A DNA stretch of 64,000 nt. Origin: Mycobacterium bohemicum DSM 44277. Its GTDB lineage: Bacteria; Actinomycetota; Actinomycetes; Mycobacteriales; Mycobacteriaceae. Position numbers and translations under genes: made by a program. Positions 1 to 10,355 of the stretch are shown piece after piece. The stretch's first letter is position 1; the number at the start of each line of letters is the position of its first letter. The DNA is taken from contig NZ_CSTD01000003.1 of the NCBI RefSeq assembly GCF_001053185.1, positions 404,335-468,334 of the forward strand. Direction: 5' to 3'. The notes under the pieces are model-generated. The model had not been told where the DNA came from. It worked only from the letters and a program-made list of their open reading frames with translations, and did no database searches.

Positions 1-1
1 C

Positions 2-754
2 GCGCGAGCCATCGAGGAGGCCCGCCGGGAGGCCAAGCGCAAGGCCACCGGACGCCTGGTCAACCAGCCCAAGCCCGTCGGGCGCGGTGTCGTCCGGGGC
101 CTGAAGATGTTGCTGGCGACGGTGCTGCTGACGCTCCTCGGGGTGGGCCTGGCGCTGGTGCTCTACTTCACGCCCGCGATGTCGGCACGCAGCATCGTCG
201 TGACCGGCATCGGGGCGGTGACCCGCGAGGAAGTGCTGGACGCGGCCCAGGTGCGGCCCGGCACGCCGCTGCTGCAGATCAACACCAACCAGGTCGCCGA
301 CCGCGTCGCCGCGATCCGGCGGGTGGCCAGCGCCCGCGTACAGCGCCAGTACCCGTCGGCGTTGCGGATCACGATCGTCGAGCGGGTTCCGGTGGCGGTC
401 AAGGACTTTCCCGACGGCCCGCACCTCTTCGACCGCGATGGCGTGGACTTCGCGACCGCGCCGCCGCCTCCGGCGCTGCCCTACATCGACGTCGCGGACC
501 CGGGCCCGAGCGACCCGGCGACCAAGGCGGCGCTGCAGGTGCTGACGGCGCTGCGGCCCGAGGTCGCCGGCCAGGTCAGCCGGATCGCGGCGCCGTCGGT
601 CGCCTCGATCACCCTGACGCTGAACGACGGCCGGGTGGTGGTCTGGGGGACCACCGACCGCACCGAGGAGAAGGCGGAAAAGCTGGCCGCGCTGTTGACC
701 CAGCCGGGGCGGACCTACGACGTGTCCAGCCCGGACCTGCCGACCGTCAAATAG
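2..754 (+). CDS. ftsQ: Cell division protein FtsQ, 3' part (5' end outside window)
   Basis: The reading frame is open from base 2 and shows the last 250 residues of FtsQ, the bitopic membrane protein that links early and late divisome proteins (FtsB/FtsL partners). A basic, Glu-rich cytoplasmic part is followed by one membrane helix (about residues 36-58 of the visible part). A POTRA domain (MSARSIVVTGIGAV) and the FtsQ beta domain (VERVPVAVKDFPDG, LFDRDGV) come next. The C-terminus (SSPDLPTVK) looks complete. In mycobacteria ftsZ normally follows directly; here an acyltransferase gene on the other strand lies between them. The ATG at 107 is internal, just before the membrane helix, and is not the true start. 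Confidence 0.93.
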   Translation, partial: ARAIEEARREAKRKATGRLVNQPKPVGRGVVRGLKMLLATVLLTLLGVGLALVLYFTPAMSARSIVVTGIGAVTREEVLDAAQVRPGTPLLQINTNQVADRVAAIRRVASARVQRQYPSALRITIVERVPVAVKDFPDGPHLFDRDGVDFATAPPPPALPYIDVADPGPSDPATKAALQVLTALRPEVAGQVSRIAAPSVASITLTLNDGRVVVWGTTDRTEEKAEKLAALLTQPGRTYDVSSPDLPTVK

Positions 755-775
755 CGGCCCGGCGCGGGCGCCCGC

Positions 776-2236
776 TCAGGGCTGGGCGCGGGGACGACGC
801 TGCCGCGCGGGCCTCACGGCGGCCTTCAGCTCGGCGAAGGACGCGTCCATGCAATCCCCGTAGTGCGCGATGTCGGGCATCACGGTGGGGCACCCGTTGA
901 TGCTGACGACGATGCGTCCGCAGTAGCTGATCACGTTGTGCATCAGCCCGCCTCCCTGCGTGAAGGGCGACAGGGCGTAGCCGGCGAGCATCCGGGCGCC
1001 GACCAGGTAGACCGGGAAGTCCGGGCCCCGCATGGTGGACACCAGGGTGTTCGAGATGTGGGAATGCTCGGCGAGCCTGCCGAGGTGGGCGGCCATCCCG
1101 ACCCGCAGGGCCGTCACGACGAGCGCGCCGGGCACGAATTCGGCGTACTGCAGAACCTGTTCTCCCAGAACCGAATTGGCGGCCTTGGACTGGGCGGTCG
1201 CCTCGTGTACGGCCCGCAGCCGGTCCACCGGGTCGGCGATGTCGGTGCCGAGCGGAACCCGGACCACCGAAATCTGGTTGACCCCGCGCCGGCGGCCGGA
1301 GTTGTCGTGCATGGAGATCGCCATCGCCGTCACCAGAGATTTGTCCGGCAGCGCGTCCTTCTCCTCGAGGTAGCGGCGCATCGCGCCCCCGATGCCGGTG
1401 ATGGCGGCGTCGTTGACGGTGGCGCCTTCGACGAGCGCGCAGGCCGCCTTGCATGTCGCGAGGTCGTAGGAACGGGCGTCGAAGTTGCGGGTGCTGTCGG
1501 TGTGTGCGTTGAACGGGCTGTCCGGCACCTCGAGGGACGTGTCGTGCTCGAGTCGGGGCCCGACCGGCATCCGCCGGTTGATCGCGCCCGGCAACCGGCC
1601 GAGCAACGGGATGCTGTGCGCCGCGGCCGAGGCGAAGCGCACCGGACGGCGCGCGAACGTCACCGCGGTGCGCGCCAGCAGATGCAGGGACGACGGGTGC
1701 GCCTCCGGGGTCCAGTCGTCGTCCAGGGGCGGTGCGATCTCGGGGGTCAGGTCGTGCAGCCCGTTGACGATGGACAGCCCGGTCACCCCGTCGACCGCGC
1801 AGTGGTGGACCTTGAAACACACGGCGAACGCGTCCTTCGGAACGCCCTTGATCCGGCCCAGCCCGTCGATCACGTAGCCCGCCCAGGGCGGCCGGCGCAG
1901 GTCGAGGCGCTCGGCGTGCAACCGCGACACCTCGTCGCACAGCTGCCGCCACCCACCGGGCCGCGGCAGGGTCAGGTGGTGCAGGTGTTGGCTCAGGTCG
2001 AACTTCTTGTCGCGCACCCAGTACGGGTGATCCAGGTCGAACGGCACGCGCGCGAGCACCGAACGGAAGACGCGGTCCGCGCCCAGCCGGGAGGCCACGT
2101 GCTCCACCACGTCATCGAAGGTGACGATGCCGCCGGGCGTCGTCGAGGGATCGTAGATCCCGAAGAAGGTCACGTGCGCGGCGCCGGCGGTCTCGGCGTA
2201 CACGAACGCGGCATCCAGGCCGCTCAGTTGCTCCAC
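776..2236 (-). CDS. Wax ester synthase/diacylglycerol acyltransferase (WS/DGAT family)
   Basis: This 486-residue protein belongs to the WS/DGAT family, which transfers acyl-CoA to alcohols or diacylglycerol to make wax esters and triacylglycerol. The catalytic motif HHxxxDG is intact (KVHHCAVDGVTG, about residues 143-149). The N-terminal MEQLSGLDAAF and the C-terminal NVISYCGR...SINGCP segments are typical of the family. It is convergent with ftsQ (22 bp gap) and divergent from the ftsZ promoter region. Which of the many mycobacterial paralogues it corresponds to cannot be settled by reading. Its position between ftsQ and ftsZ differs from the M. tuberculosis order as I recall it. Confidence 0.88.
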   Translation of the reverse strand: MEQLSGLDAAFVYAETAGAAHVTFFGIYDPSTTPGGIVTFDDVVEHVASRLGADRVFRSVLARVPFDLDHPYWVRDKKFDLSQHLHHLTLPRPGGWRQLCDEVSRLHAERLDLRRPPWAGYVIDGLGRIKGVPKDAFAVCFKVHHCAVDGVTGLSIVNGLHDLTPEIAPPLDDDWTPEAHPSSLHLLARTAVTFARRPVRFASAAAHSIPLLGRLPGAINRRMPVGPRLEHDTSLEVPDSPFNAHTDSTRNFDARSYDLATCKAACALVEGATVNDAAITGIGGAMRRYLEEKDALPDKSLVTAMAISMHDNSGRRRGVNQISVVRVPLGTDIADPVDRLRAVHEATAQSKAANSVLGEQVLQYAEFVPGALVVTALRVGMAAHLGRLAEHSHISNTLVSTMRGPDFPVYLVGARMLAGYALSPFTQGGGLMHNVISYCGRIVVSINGCPTVMPDIAHYGDCMDASFAELKAAVRPARQRRPRAQP

Positions 2237-2442
2237 CCTGGCCTCCGTTGGTCAGTCGAGTCGCCGAGCCCCCCGCATCATCATTTACCGATCGGTCGCG
2301 CCGTTCCCAGTCATCGTCACTGTTCTGTCTACCGTCGCCGCAATGACGCGCCCGAAATTGCTCAAATTTCGCACCGGCGCGTCGGCGCGCCTGCGAGGCT
2401 ACGGCGCGCCGTGCCCATACCGTTCTGTTTGCGCGAAACTAC

Positions 2443-2466
2443 TTGACATAACTCTAAACCTATGGT
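2443..2466 (+). promoter_or_regulatory. Putative ftsZ promoter
   Basis: A TTGACA hexamer at 2443-2448 is followed by an A/T-rich run and TATGGT at 2461-2466, then GGTTGA repeats. The block stands out from GC-rich surroundings and lies about 55 bp before the ftsZ start, as in other mycobacteria as far as I recall. The 12 bp between the two hexamers is shorter than a standard sigma-70 spacing, so the real -10 may be a different stretch. The GGGAGG ribosome binding site is at 2508-2513. Confidence 0.45.
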
Positions 2467-2522
2467 TGAGGTTGAGGGTTTTGCAGGCAAGAGCTTGAGC
2501 CCACCAGGGAGGAAGACGAATG

Positions 2523-4628
2523 ATGACCCCCCCGCATAACTACCTGGCCGTCATCAAGGTCGTGGGGATCGGTGGCGGCGGCGTGAACGCCGTCAACCGG
2601 ATGATCGAACAAGGCCTCAAGGGCGTCGAGTTCATCGCGATCAACACCGACGCACAGGCGTTGCTGATGAGCGACGCCGACGTCAAGCTGGACGTCGGTC
2701 GCGACTCCACTCGCGGGCTGGGCGCCGGCGCGGACCCCGAGGTCGGCCGCAAGGCCGCCGACGACGCCAAGGACGAGATTGAAGAACTGCTGCGCGGGGC
2801 GGACATGGTGTTCGTGACCGCCGGCGAGGGGGGCGGCACCGGAACCGGCGGCGCGCCCGTCGTCGCCAGCATCGCCCGCAAGCTCGGCGCGCTCACCGTC
2901 GGCGTGGTCACCCGGCCGTTCTCGTTCGAGGGCAAGCGCCGGGGCAACCAGGCCGAGAACGGCATCGCCGCGCTGCGGGAGAGCTGCGACACCCTCATCG
3001 TGATCCCCAACGACCGGCTGCTGCAGATGGGCGACGCGGCGGTGTCGCTGATGGACGCCTTCCGCAGCGCCGACGAGGTGCTGCTCAACGGCGTGCAGGG
3101 CATCACGGACCTGATCACCACGCCGGGCCTGATCAACGTGGACTTCGCCGACGTCAAGGGCATCATGTCCGGCGCGGGCACGGCGCTGATGGGCATCGGC
3201 TCGGCCCGCGGCGAGGGCCGCTCGCTCAAGGCCGCCGAGATCGCCATCAACTCGCCGCTGCTCGAGGCCTCGATGGAGGGCGCGCGGGGCGTGCTGACGT
3301 CGACCGCCGGCGACATCACCGGTCCCGCGATCTGGATCTCGTTCGTGATCGCCGCGGCGACCTGCGCGCTGGCGGCGTTGTGCTACGCCGAGTTCGCCTC
3401 CACGCTCCCGGTCGCGGGCAGCGCCTACACCTTCTCCTATGCCACGTTCGGGGAGTTCCTGGCCTGGATCATCGGCTGGAACCTGTTGCTGGAGCTGGCG
3501 ATCGGCGCCGCCGTCGTCGCCAAGGGCTGGTCGAGCTATCTCGGCACGGTGTTCGGGTTCGCCGGTGGCACCGTCGGCGTGGGATCCGTCCAGCTCGACT
3601 GGGGCGCGCTGCTGATCGTCGCGGTGGTGGCGACGCTGATCGCCCTGGGCACCAAGCTGTCCTCGCGATTCTCGGCGGTGGTCACCGCCATCAAGGTGTC
3701 GGTGGTGGTGCTGGTCGTCGCCGTCGGCGCCTTCTACATCAAGCGCTCGAACTACTCGCCGTTCATCCCGAAGCCCGAAGCGGGGGCCGACGTGCGGGGC
3801 ATCGACCAGTCGGTGCTCTCGCTGCTCACCGGGGCGCACAGCAGCCACTACGGCTTCTACGGCGTGCTGGCGGGGGCGTCGATCGTGTTCTTCGCGTTCA
3901 TCGGGTTCGACATCGTCGCCACCATGGCCGAGGAGACCAGGAACCCCCAGCGCGACGTCCCCAAGGGCATCCTCGCGTCGCTGGGGATCGTGACCGTGCT
4001 CTACGTCGCGGTCGCGGTGGTGTTGTCCGGCATGGTGTCCTACACGAAGCTCAAGACCGTTCCCGGCCGGGGGCATGCCAACCTGGCAACGGCGTTCGAG
4101 GACAACGGCATTCACTGGGCCAGCGAGGTCATCTCCATCGGGGCGCTCGCGGGGCTGACCACCGTGGTGATGGTGCTGATGCTCGGTCAGTGCCGGGTGC
4201 TGTTCGCGATGGCGCGCGACGGCCTGTTGCCGCGGCAGCTGGCCAAGACCGGCTCGCGGGGCACCCCGGTGCGCATCACGGTGCTCGTCGCCGTGCTGGT
4301 GGCGGCGACGGCCTCGGTCTTCCCGATGGCCAAGCTGGAGGAGATGGTCAACGTCGGGACGCTGTTCGCGTTCGTCCTGGTGTCGGCCGGCGTCCTGGTC
4401 CTGCGCCGCACCCGCCCGGACCTCGAGCGCGGATTCCGGGCGCCGTGGGTGCCGGTGCTGCCCATCGCCTCGATCTGCGCGTGCCTGTGGTTGATGGTCA
4501 ACCTCACCGCGCTGACCTGGGTGCGGTTCGGCATCTGGCTGGTGGCCGGGACCGCGATCTATGCCGGCTACGGCTACCGCCACTCGGTGCAGGGCCGCCG
4601 CGCGGCGAGCGCCGCGCCGACCCGGTAG
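2523..4628 (+). CDS. ftsZ: In-frame fusion: FtsZ N-terminal two thirds + amino-acid permease lacking its start
   Basis: One open frame of 701 codons. Residues 1 to about 258 are FtsZ, the tubulin-like GTPase of the Z ring: [11 protein letters not shown], the tubulin signature GGGTGTG, NTDAQAL, and IPNDRLL all match the family. At about 3293-3300 the sequence switches, without a frameshift, from the FtsZ helix ([12 protein letters not shown]) to an APC-family permease. FtsZ's last 120 residues, including the T7 catalytic loop that completes GTP hydrolysis in the polymer and the C-terminal tail that binds SepF/FtsW, are missing. The product cannot be a working FtsZ. The start is ATG 2523 ([10 protein letters not shown]); an ATG also lies immediately upstream at 2520. 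Either the cell has another ftsZ or the join is artificial. Confidence 0.85.
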   Translation: MTPPHNYLAVIKVVGIGGGGVNAVNRMIEQGLKGVEFIAINTDAQALLMSDADVKLDVGRDSTRGLGAGADPEVGRKAADDAKDEIEELLRGADMVFVTAGEGGGTGTGGAPVVASIARKLGALTVGVVTRPFSFEGKRRGNQAENGIAALRESCDTLIVIPNDRLLQMGDAAVSLMDAFRSADEVLLNGVQGITDLITTPGLINVDFADVKGIMSGAGTALMGIGSARGEGRSLKAAEIAINSPLLEASMEGARGVLTSTAGDITGPAIWISFVIAAATCALAALCYAEFASTLPVAGSAYTFSYATFGEFLAWIIGWNLLLELAIGAAVVAKGWSSYLGTVFGFAGGTVGVGSVQLDWGALLIVAVVATLIALGTKLSSRFSAVVTAIKVSVVVLVVAVGAFYIKRSNYSPFIPKPEAGADVRGIDQSVLSLLTGAHSSHYGFYGVLAGASIVFFAFIGFDIVATMAEETRNPQRDVPKGILASLGIVTVLYVAVAVVLSGMVSYTKLKTVPGRGHANLATAFEDNGIHWASEVISIGALAGLTTVVMVLMLGQCRVLFAMARDGLLPRQLAKTGSRGTPVRITVLVAVLVAATASVFPMAKLEEMVNVGTLFAFVLVSAGVLVLRRTRPDLERGFRAPWVPVLPIASICACLWLMVNLTALTWVRFGIWLVAGTAIYAGYGYRHSVQGRRAASAAPTR
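3297..4628 (+). pseudogene. APC-family amino-acid permease (Rv3253c-like), 5' end missing
   Basis: About 443 residues of a cationic amino-acid transporter. The APC-family membrane segments are visible from [10 protein letters not shown] through the conserved [36 protein letters not shown] and [13 protein letters not shown] motifs to the C-terminal helices. Roughly the first 55 residues, with the first membrane helix and the GAGIF-type substrate loop, are absent because the frame is joined to ftsZ. In M. tuberculosis this permease lies directly before alkB, as here, so the permease side of the join is in its expected place and the ftsZ side is the foreign part. Confidence 0.83.
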
Positions 4629-4658
4629 CCCACTGTCATCTGCGTGCATCTGCGTGCG

Positions 4659-4744
4659 GGCGTCGAGCCTGCGTCCAGGGCGTCGAAAACGCCGGATTCG
4701 CGACGTGAGCGCAGGTTCGATGCCGGCAGCGCAGGCTCGACGCC
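4659..4744. repeat. Intergenic inverted repeat, 15 bp perfect arms, 56 bp spacer
   Basis: GGCGTCGAGCCTGCG at 4659-4673 is the exact reverse complement of CGCAGGCTCGACGCC at 4730-4744. A related structure with nearly the same arm sequence and a 55 bp spacer occurs at 63513-63595. The element sits between the permease and alkB genes and could act as a transcription end or be a small dispersed repeat. Confidence 0.6.
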
Positions 4745-4846
4745 GCCCGCAGTTGTACAAAACAGCTCAAATTGTCTAGACGGAAGACGCAAAGCGATGT
4801 ATTGTCCAATCCCAAGCGTGGTGTGACTCACAAGGAGGTTTGGCAT

Positions 4847-6088
4847 ATGACCACATTCAGCCGGCAGTCGGAGGCGGCGACGGGCGAGGCCCCCGCCTGG
4901 CGGGACAAGAAGCGCCACCTGTGGCTGATCGGGCTGATCCCGCCGACGGCGCTGTTCGTGATGCTGCCGATCGTGTGGGGACTGAACCAGCTCGGCTGGC
5001 ACGCCGCGGCCCAAATTCCGCTGTGGATCGGGCCGTTCCTGGTCTACGTGCTGCTCCCGATCCTCGACACGCGGTTCGGGCCGGACGGGCAGAACCCGCC
5101 CGACGAGATGATGGAGCGGCTGGAGAACGACAAGTACTACCGCTACTGCACCTACATCTTCATCCCGTTCCAGTACCTCACCGTGGTGTTCGGCGCCTAC
5201 CTGTTCACCGCCGCCCACCTGGGTTGGCTCGGCTTTGACGGCGCCCTGGGCTGGGGCGGGAAGCTCGGCGTGGCGCTGTCGGTCGGCATCGTCGGCGGCG
5301 TGGGCATCAACACCGCGCACGAGATGGGCCACAAGCGCGAGTCGCTGGAGCGCTGGTTGTCCAAGATCACCCTGGCGCAGACCTGCTACGGCCACTTCTA
5401 CCTCGAGCACAACCGCGGCCACCACGTGCGGGTGTCCACTCCGGAGGACCCGGCGTCGGCGCGGTTCGGCGAGACCTTCTGGGAGTTCTTGCCGCGCAGC
5501 GTGTTCGGCAGCCTGCGTTCGGCACTGCGGCTGGAGGCCCAGCGGATTCGCCGGCTCGGCAGGAGCCCGTGGGACCCGCGGACCTACCCGTCCAACGACG
5601 TGCTCAACGCGTGGGCGATGTCGGTGGTCCTGTGGGGCGTGCTGATCGCGGTCTTCGGGCCGGCGCTGATCCCGTTCGTGCTCATCCAGGCGGTGTTCGG
5701 GTTCTCCCTGCTGGAGGCCGTCAACTACCTGGAGCACTACGGCCTGCTGCGGCAGAAGACCGCGAACGGCCGCTACGAGCGCTGCGCGCCGGTGCACAGC
5801 TGGAACTCCGACCACCTGGTCACCAACCTGTTCCTCTACCACCTGCAGCGGCACAGCGACCACCACGCCAACCCCACCCGGCGCTACCAGACGCTGCGCA
5901 GCATGGACGGGGCGCCCAACCTGCCCAGCGGGTACGCGTCGATGATCTCGCTCACCTACGTCCCGCCGCTGTGGCGCAGGGTCATGGACCATCGCGTGCT
6001 CGAGCACTACGACGGCGACATCACCAGGGTGAACCTGCACCCGCGGCTGCGTGCCCGGCTGCTCGCCAAGTACGGAGCCGCGGCGTGA
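4847..6088 (+). CDS. alkB: Alkane 1-monooxygenase AlkB
   Basis: A 413-residue integral-membrane non-heme di-iron hydroxylase that oxidises the terminal carbon of medium-chain alkanes using electrons from rubredoxin. The histidine boxes are all present: HEMGH, HNRGHH, and LQRHSDHH, plus the NYLEHYG signature. Several membrane helices are evident. ATG 4847 has a strong site AAGGAGG at 4832-4838. The stop overlaps the rubA start (GTGA), and rubA, rubB and a TetR gene follow with the same kind of overlap, so this is one operon. The leader contains a GTCTAGAC palindrome at 4774-4781 that could be an operator. Confidence 0.95.
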   Translation: MTTFSRQSEAATGEAPAWRDKKRHLWLIGLIPPTALFVMLPIVWGLNQLGWHAAAQIPLWIGPFLVYVLLPILDTRFGPDGQNPPDEMMERLENDKYYRYCTYIFIPFQYLTVVFGAYLFTAAHLGWLGFDGALGWGGKLGVALSVGIVGGVGINTAHEMGHKRESLERWLSKITLAQTCYGHFYLEHNRGHHVRVSTPEDPASARFGETFWEFLPRSVFGSLRSALRLEAQRIRRLGRSPWDPRTYPSNDVLNAWAMSVVLWGVLIAVFGPALIPFVLIQAVFGFSLLEAVNYLEHYGLLRQKTANGRYERCAPVHSWNSDHLVTNLFLYHLQRHSDHHANPTRRYQTLRSMDGAPNLPSGYASMISLTYVPPLWRRVMDHRVLEHYDGDITRVNLHPRLRARLLAKYGAAA

Positions 6089-6261
6089 CCGCCAGCTTCC
6101 GCTGCCCGGGCTGTGACTACGTCTACGACGAGGCGAAAGGCAATGCGCGCGAGGGCTTTCCGCCCGGCACGCCCTGGGAGCGGATTCCCGACGACTGGTG
6201 CTGCCCCGACTGCGCGGTCCGCGAGAAGGTCGACTTCGAAAAGATAGGAGCGAATCGATGA
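6085..6261 (+). CDS. rubA: Rubredoxin RubA
   Basis: A 58-residue rubredoxin with the two Cys-x-x-Cys knuckles that hold one iron (CPGC and CPDC) and the [12 protein letters not shown] core. It passes electrons from rubredoxin reductase to AlkB. The GTG start overlaps the alkB stop by 4 bp and its own stop overlaps the rubB start, which implies translational coupling. Confidence 0.94.
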   Translation: MTASFRCPGCDYVYDEAKGNAREGFPPGTPWERIPDDWCCPDCAVREKVDFEKIGANR

Positions 6262-6440
6262 GTGCCTACAAGCTCTTCCGGTGCATCCAGTGCGGTTTCG
6301 AGTACGACGAGGCGCTGGGCTGGCCAGAGGACGGCATCGCCCCGGGCACCCGCTGGGACGACATCCCCGAGGACTGGAGCTGCCCCGACTGCGGCGCGGC
6401 CAAGTCCGACTTCGAGATGGTGGAGGTCGCGCGCACGTGA
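6258..6440 (+). CDS. rubB: Rubredoxin RubB
   Basis: A 60-residue second rubredoxin in tandem: CIQC and CPDC iron ligands around [14 protein letters not shown]. It is similar but not identical to RubA. Paired rubredoxins behind alkB are normal in actinobacteria, where one type usually supports AlkB better than the other. ATG start overlaps the rubA stop; the stop overlaps the GTG of the following regulator. Confidence 0.94.
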   Translation: MSAYKLFRCIQCGFEYDEALGWPEDGIAPGTRWDDIPEDWSCPDCGAAKSDFEMVEVART

Positions 6441-7063
6441 GCGATATCCTCGCGCCTGTGAAGCGGATGGCGTACGCCGAGGCGTCGCGGATCCTGCTGA
6501 GGGACTCGGTCCTCGACGCGATGCGGGATCTGCTGCTCACTCGCGACTGGTCGGCCATCACGCTGTCGGACGTCGCGCGCGCCGCGGGCATCAGCCGGCA
6601 GACCATCTACAACGAGTTCGGCTCTCGGCAGGGCCTGGCGCAGGGGTACGCCCTGCGCCTGGCCGACCGCCTGGTGGACACCGTCCATGCCGCCGTCGAC
6701 GCCAACGTCGGCGACATCTACGGAGCATTCCTGGAGGGTTTTCGTTCCTTCTTCACAGAATCCGCCGCCGACCCGCTGGTGATCTCGCTGCTGAGCGGGG
6801 TGGCCAAGCCCGACCTGCTGCAGCTCATCACCACCGACAGCGGGCCGATCATCACCCGGGCGTCGTCGCGGCTGGCGTCGACCTTCACCCAGACGTGGGT
6901 GGCCACCAGCGACGACGACGCCGGGGTGCTGGCGCGCGCGATCGTGCGGCTGTGCCTGAGCTACGTGTCCATGCCGCCGGAGGCCGACCACGACGTCGCG
7001 GCGGACCTCGCGCGGCTGATGGCGCCGTTCGCCGAGCGCCACGGCGTCGCGGGCGTTCCCTAG
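6437..7063 (+). CDS. TetR-family regulator of the alkB operon (Rv3249c-like)
   Basis: A 208-residue TetR repressor with an N-terminal helix-turn-helix ([20 protein letters not shown]) and a ligand-binding C-terminal half. It is co-transcribed with alkB-rubA-rubB (GTGA overlap), a layout typical of a local autoregulator that senses alkane-derived fatty acids or acyl-CoAs. The ligand is inferred, not visible. The start GTG 6437 is chosen because of the coupling; an in-frame GTG at 6458 is also possible. Confidence 0.85.
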   Translation: MSDILAPVKRMAYAEASRILLRDSVLDAMRDLLLTRDWSAITLSDVARAAGISRQTIYNEFGSRQGLAQGYALRLADRLVDTVHAAVDANVGDIYGAFLEGFRSFFTESAADPLVISLLSGVAKPDLLQLITTDSGPIITRASSRLASTFTQTWVATSDDDAGVLARAIVRLCLSYVSMPPEADHDVAADLARLMAPFAERHGVAGVP

Positions 7064-7161
7064 TCTCGGGGGCCGACGGACCGGCGACTACAGTGGCGGA
7101 AGAACATACTTAACCTATGTACCGCCGGATCCGCTGATCCCCGCAGAAGGATGAAACACGC

Positions 7162-8634
<1,473 letters not shown>

Positions 8635-8654
8635 GCTCTCGCCCTCGCCGTAAC

Positions 8655-8706
8655 GCCCGGCCAGCCGGGCGCTCGGCACCGAAAGCCCGGCTGGCCGGGC
8701 GCTCGG
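8655..8706 (+). terminator. Two tandem hairpins after sahH (22 bp direct repeat)
   Basis: Two copies of a 22 bp unit (8655-8676 and 8685-8706, two differences) repeat with a 30 bp period. Each contains a self-complementary core (CCCGGC-CA-GCCGGG and CCCGGC-TG-GCCGGG), so two GC-rich stem loops can form in a row. There is no T-run. The position right after the sahH stop suggests termination or mRNA 3' protection. Confidence 0.5.
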
Positions 8707-8725
8707 GAAGGACTAGGCTCGCGCC

Positions 8726-9063
8726 GTGCTGATCGTGATCGAAGGGGTCGACGGCGCCGGCAAGCGGACGCTGTCCGGCGGCCTGCGCAAGGCCTTCGAG
8801 GCCGCCGGGAAGTCGGTCGCCATGCTGGACTTCCCGCGGTACGGGCGCTCGGTGACCGCCGACCTCGCGTCGGAGGCCCTGCACGGCCAGCACGGTGACC
8901 TGGCCTCGTCGGTGTACGCGATGGCGACGCTGTTCGCCCTCGACCGCGCAAGCGCGACGGGCGAGGTCGAGGAGATGTGCCGCGCCCACGACGTGGTGAT
9001 CCTGGACCGCTACGTCGCCTCGAACGCGGCTTACAGCGCCGCGCGGCTGCGCGAGGGAGCGGC
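8726..9063 (+). pseudogene. tmk: Thymidylate kinase, 5' half only
   Basis: GTG 8726 begins a clear Tmk: P-loop GVDGAGKRT, the DFPRYG motif and [17 protein letters not shown]. The family is about 210 residues; this copy stops matching after about residue 113, where MtrB sequence takes over. The lid region and C-terminal half were not found anywhere in the window. dTMP phosphorylation is essential, so an intact copy would be needed elsewhere if the join is real. Confidence 0.85.
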
Positions 9064-10354
9064 GGCGAGCGCCGCCGGGCCCGTCGACCAGGTGCCCAAC
9101 TCGCTGCGCGGCTTCATCAAGGCCGGGCAGGCGGCCTACCAGTACGCCACCGTGCACACCGACGGCTTCTCGGGCCCCGCGCTGATCATCGGCACGCCGG
9201 CGTCGGCGCAGGTGGCCAACCTGGAGCTCTACCTGATCTTTCCGCTGAAGAACGAGCAGGCCACCATCACGCTGGTGCGCGGCACGATGATCACCGGCGG
9301 CGTCGTGCTGCTGGTGCTGCTGGCGGGGATCGCGCTGCTGGTCACCCGCCAGGTGGTGGTGCCCGTGCGGTCGGCGTCGCGGATCGCCGAGCGGTTCGCC
9401 GAGGGGCACCTGTCCGAGCGGATGCCGGTGCGCGGTGAGGACGACATGGCCCGGCTGGCCGTGTCGTTCAACGACATGGCCGAAAGCCTGTCCCGCCAGA
9501 TCACCCAGCTGGAGGAGTTCGGCAACCTGCAGCGCAGGTTCACCTCCGACGTCAGCCACGAGCTGCGCACCCCGCTCACCACCGTGCGGATGGCCGCCGA
9601 CCTGATCTACGACCACAGCGAGGACCTCGACCCGACCCTGCGCCGCTCGACCGAACTGATGGTCAACGAGCTGGACCGGTTCGAGACGCTGCTCAACGAC
9701 CTGCTGGAGATCTCCCGGCACGACGCCGGCGTGGCCGAGCTGTCCGTCGAGGCGCTGGACCTGCGGGCCACCGTGCGCAGCGCGCTGGGCAACGTCGGCC
9801 ACCTCGCCGAGGAGGCCGGCATCGAATTGCAGGTCGACATGCCCGACACCGAGGTGATCGCCGAGGTCGACGCGCGCCGGGTCGAGCGGATCCTGCGCAA
9901 CCTGATCGCCAACGCCATCGACCACGCCGAGCACAAACCCGTGCAGATCCGGATGGGCGCCGACGAGGACACCGTCGCGGTCACGGTCCGCGACTTCGGG
10001 GTGGGCCTGCGGCCCGGCGAGGAGAAGCTGGTGTTCAGCCGGTTCTGGCGGTCGGACCCCTCGCGGGTAAGGCGCTCCGGCGGAACGGGCCTGGGCCTGG
10101 CGATCAGCATCGAGGACGCGCGGTTGCACCAGGGCCGGCTCGAGGCCTGGGGCGAGCCCGGTCAGGGCGCGTGTTTCCGGCTGACCCTGCCGCTGGTGCG
10201 CGGCCACAAGGTCACCACCAGCCCGCTGCCGCTCAAGCCGATTCCGCAGCCCGGAGTCCCCGGGCCGCCGCCGGGCGCCGCCACCGGTCTACAGCCCACC
10301 CAGCACACCAAGGAAAGCCAGCGGCAGCGCGAGCACGCCGAGAGGAGCGGGTAG
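8726..10354 (+). CDS. mtrB: In-frame fusion: thymidylate kinase N-half + MtrB sensor kinase C-terminal three quarters
   Basis: 542 codons in one frame. Codons 1 to about 113 are thymidylate kinase. From about 9064 on the protein is MtrB, the histidine kinase partner of MtrA: end of the extracellular domain ([16 protein letters not shown]), second membrane helix ([19 protein letters not shown]), HAMP, the phospho-acceptor box ([13 protein letters not shown]) and the ATP-binding N, G1 and G2 boxes ([24 protein letters not shown]). MtrB's first 131 residues are found instead at 12982-13374, about 4 kb downstream. Without the first helix and sensor domain this product is unlikely to signal normally. 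Its stop is 1 bp from the lpqB start, the expected mtrB-lpqB junction. Confidence 0.87.
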   Translation: MLIVIEGVDGAGKRTLSGGLRKAFEAAGKSVAMLDFPRYGRSVTADLASEALHGQHGDLASSVYAMATLFALDRASATGEVEEMCRAHDVVILDRYVASNAAYSAARLREGAAASAAGPVDQVPNSLRGFIKAGQAAYQYATVHTDGFSGPALIIGTPASAQVANLELYLIFPLKNEQATITLVRGTMITGGVVLLVLLAGIALLVTRQVVVPVRSASRIAERFAEGHLSERMPVRGEDDMARLAVSFNDMAESLSRQITQLEEFGNLQRRFTSDVSHELRTPLTTVRMAADLIYDHSEDLDPTLRRSTELMVNELDRFETLLNDLLEISRHDAGVAELSVEALDLRATVRSALGNVGHLAEEAGIELQVDMPDTEVIAEVDARRVERILRNLIANAIDHAEHKPVQIRMGADEDTVAVTVRDFGVGLRPGEEKLVFSRFWRSDPSRVRRSGGTGLGLAISIEDARLHQGRLEAWGEPGQGACFRLTLPLVRGHKVTTSPLPLKPIPQPGVPGPPPGAATGLQPTQHTKESQRQREHAERSG

Positions 10355-10355
10355 C

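Noticed and set aside
747-1952. Arg/Pro/Gly-rich minus-strand frame inside the acyltransferase gene, and many similar long frames across the window
   Set aside because: High GC gives long open frames in the wrong phase; composition is Arg/Ala/Pro-rich with no domain, and the true gene in the other frame is clear.
4640-4760. Possible tRNA-like segment with GGTTCGAT before alkB
   Set aside because: No acceptor stem or anticodon arm can be drawn; explained better by the inverted repeat at 4659-4744.
7064-7161. SAM or SAH riboswitch in front of sahH
   Set aside because: The leader is only about 98 bp and I could not find the conserved SAH or SAM aptamer pairing.
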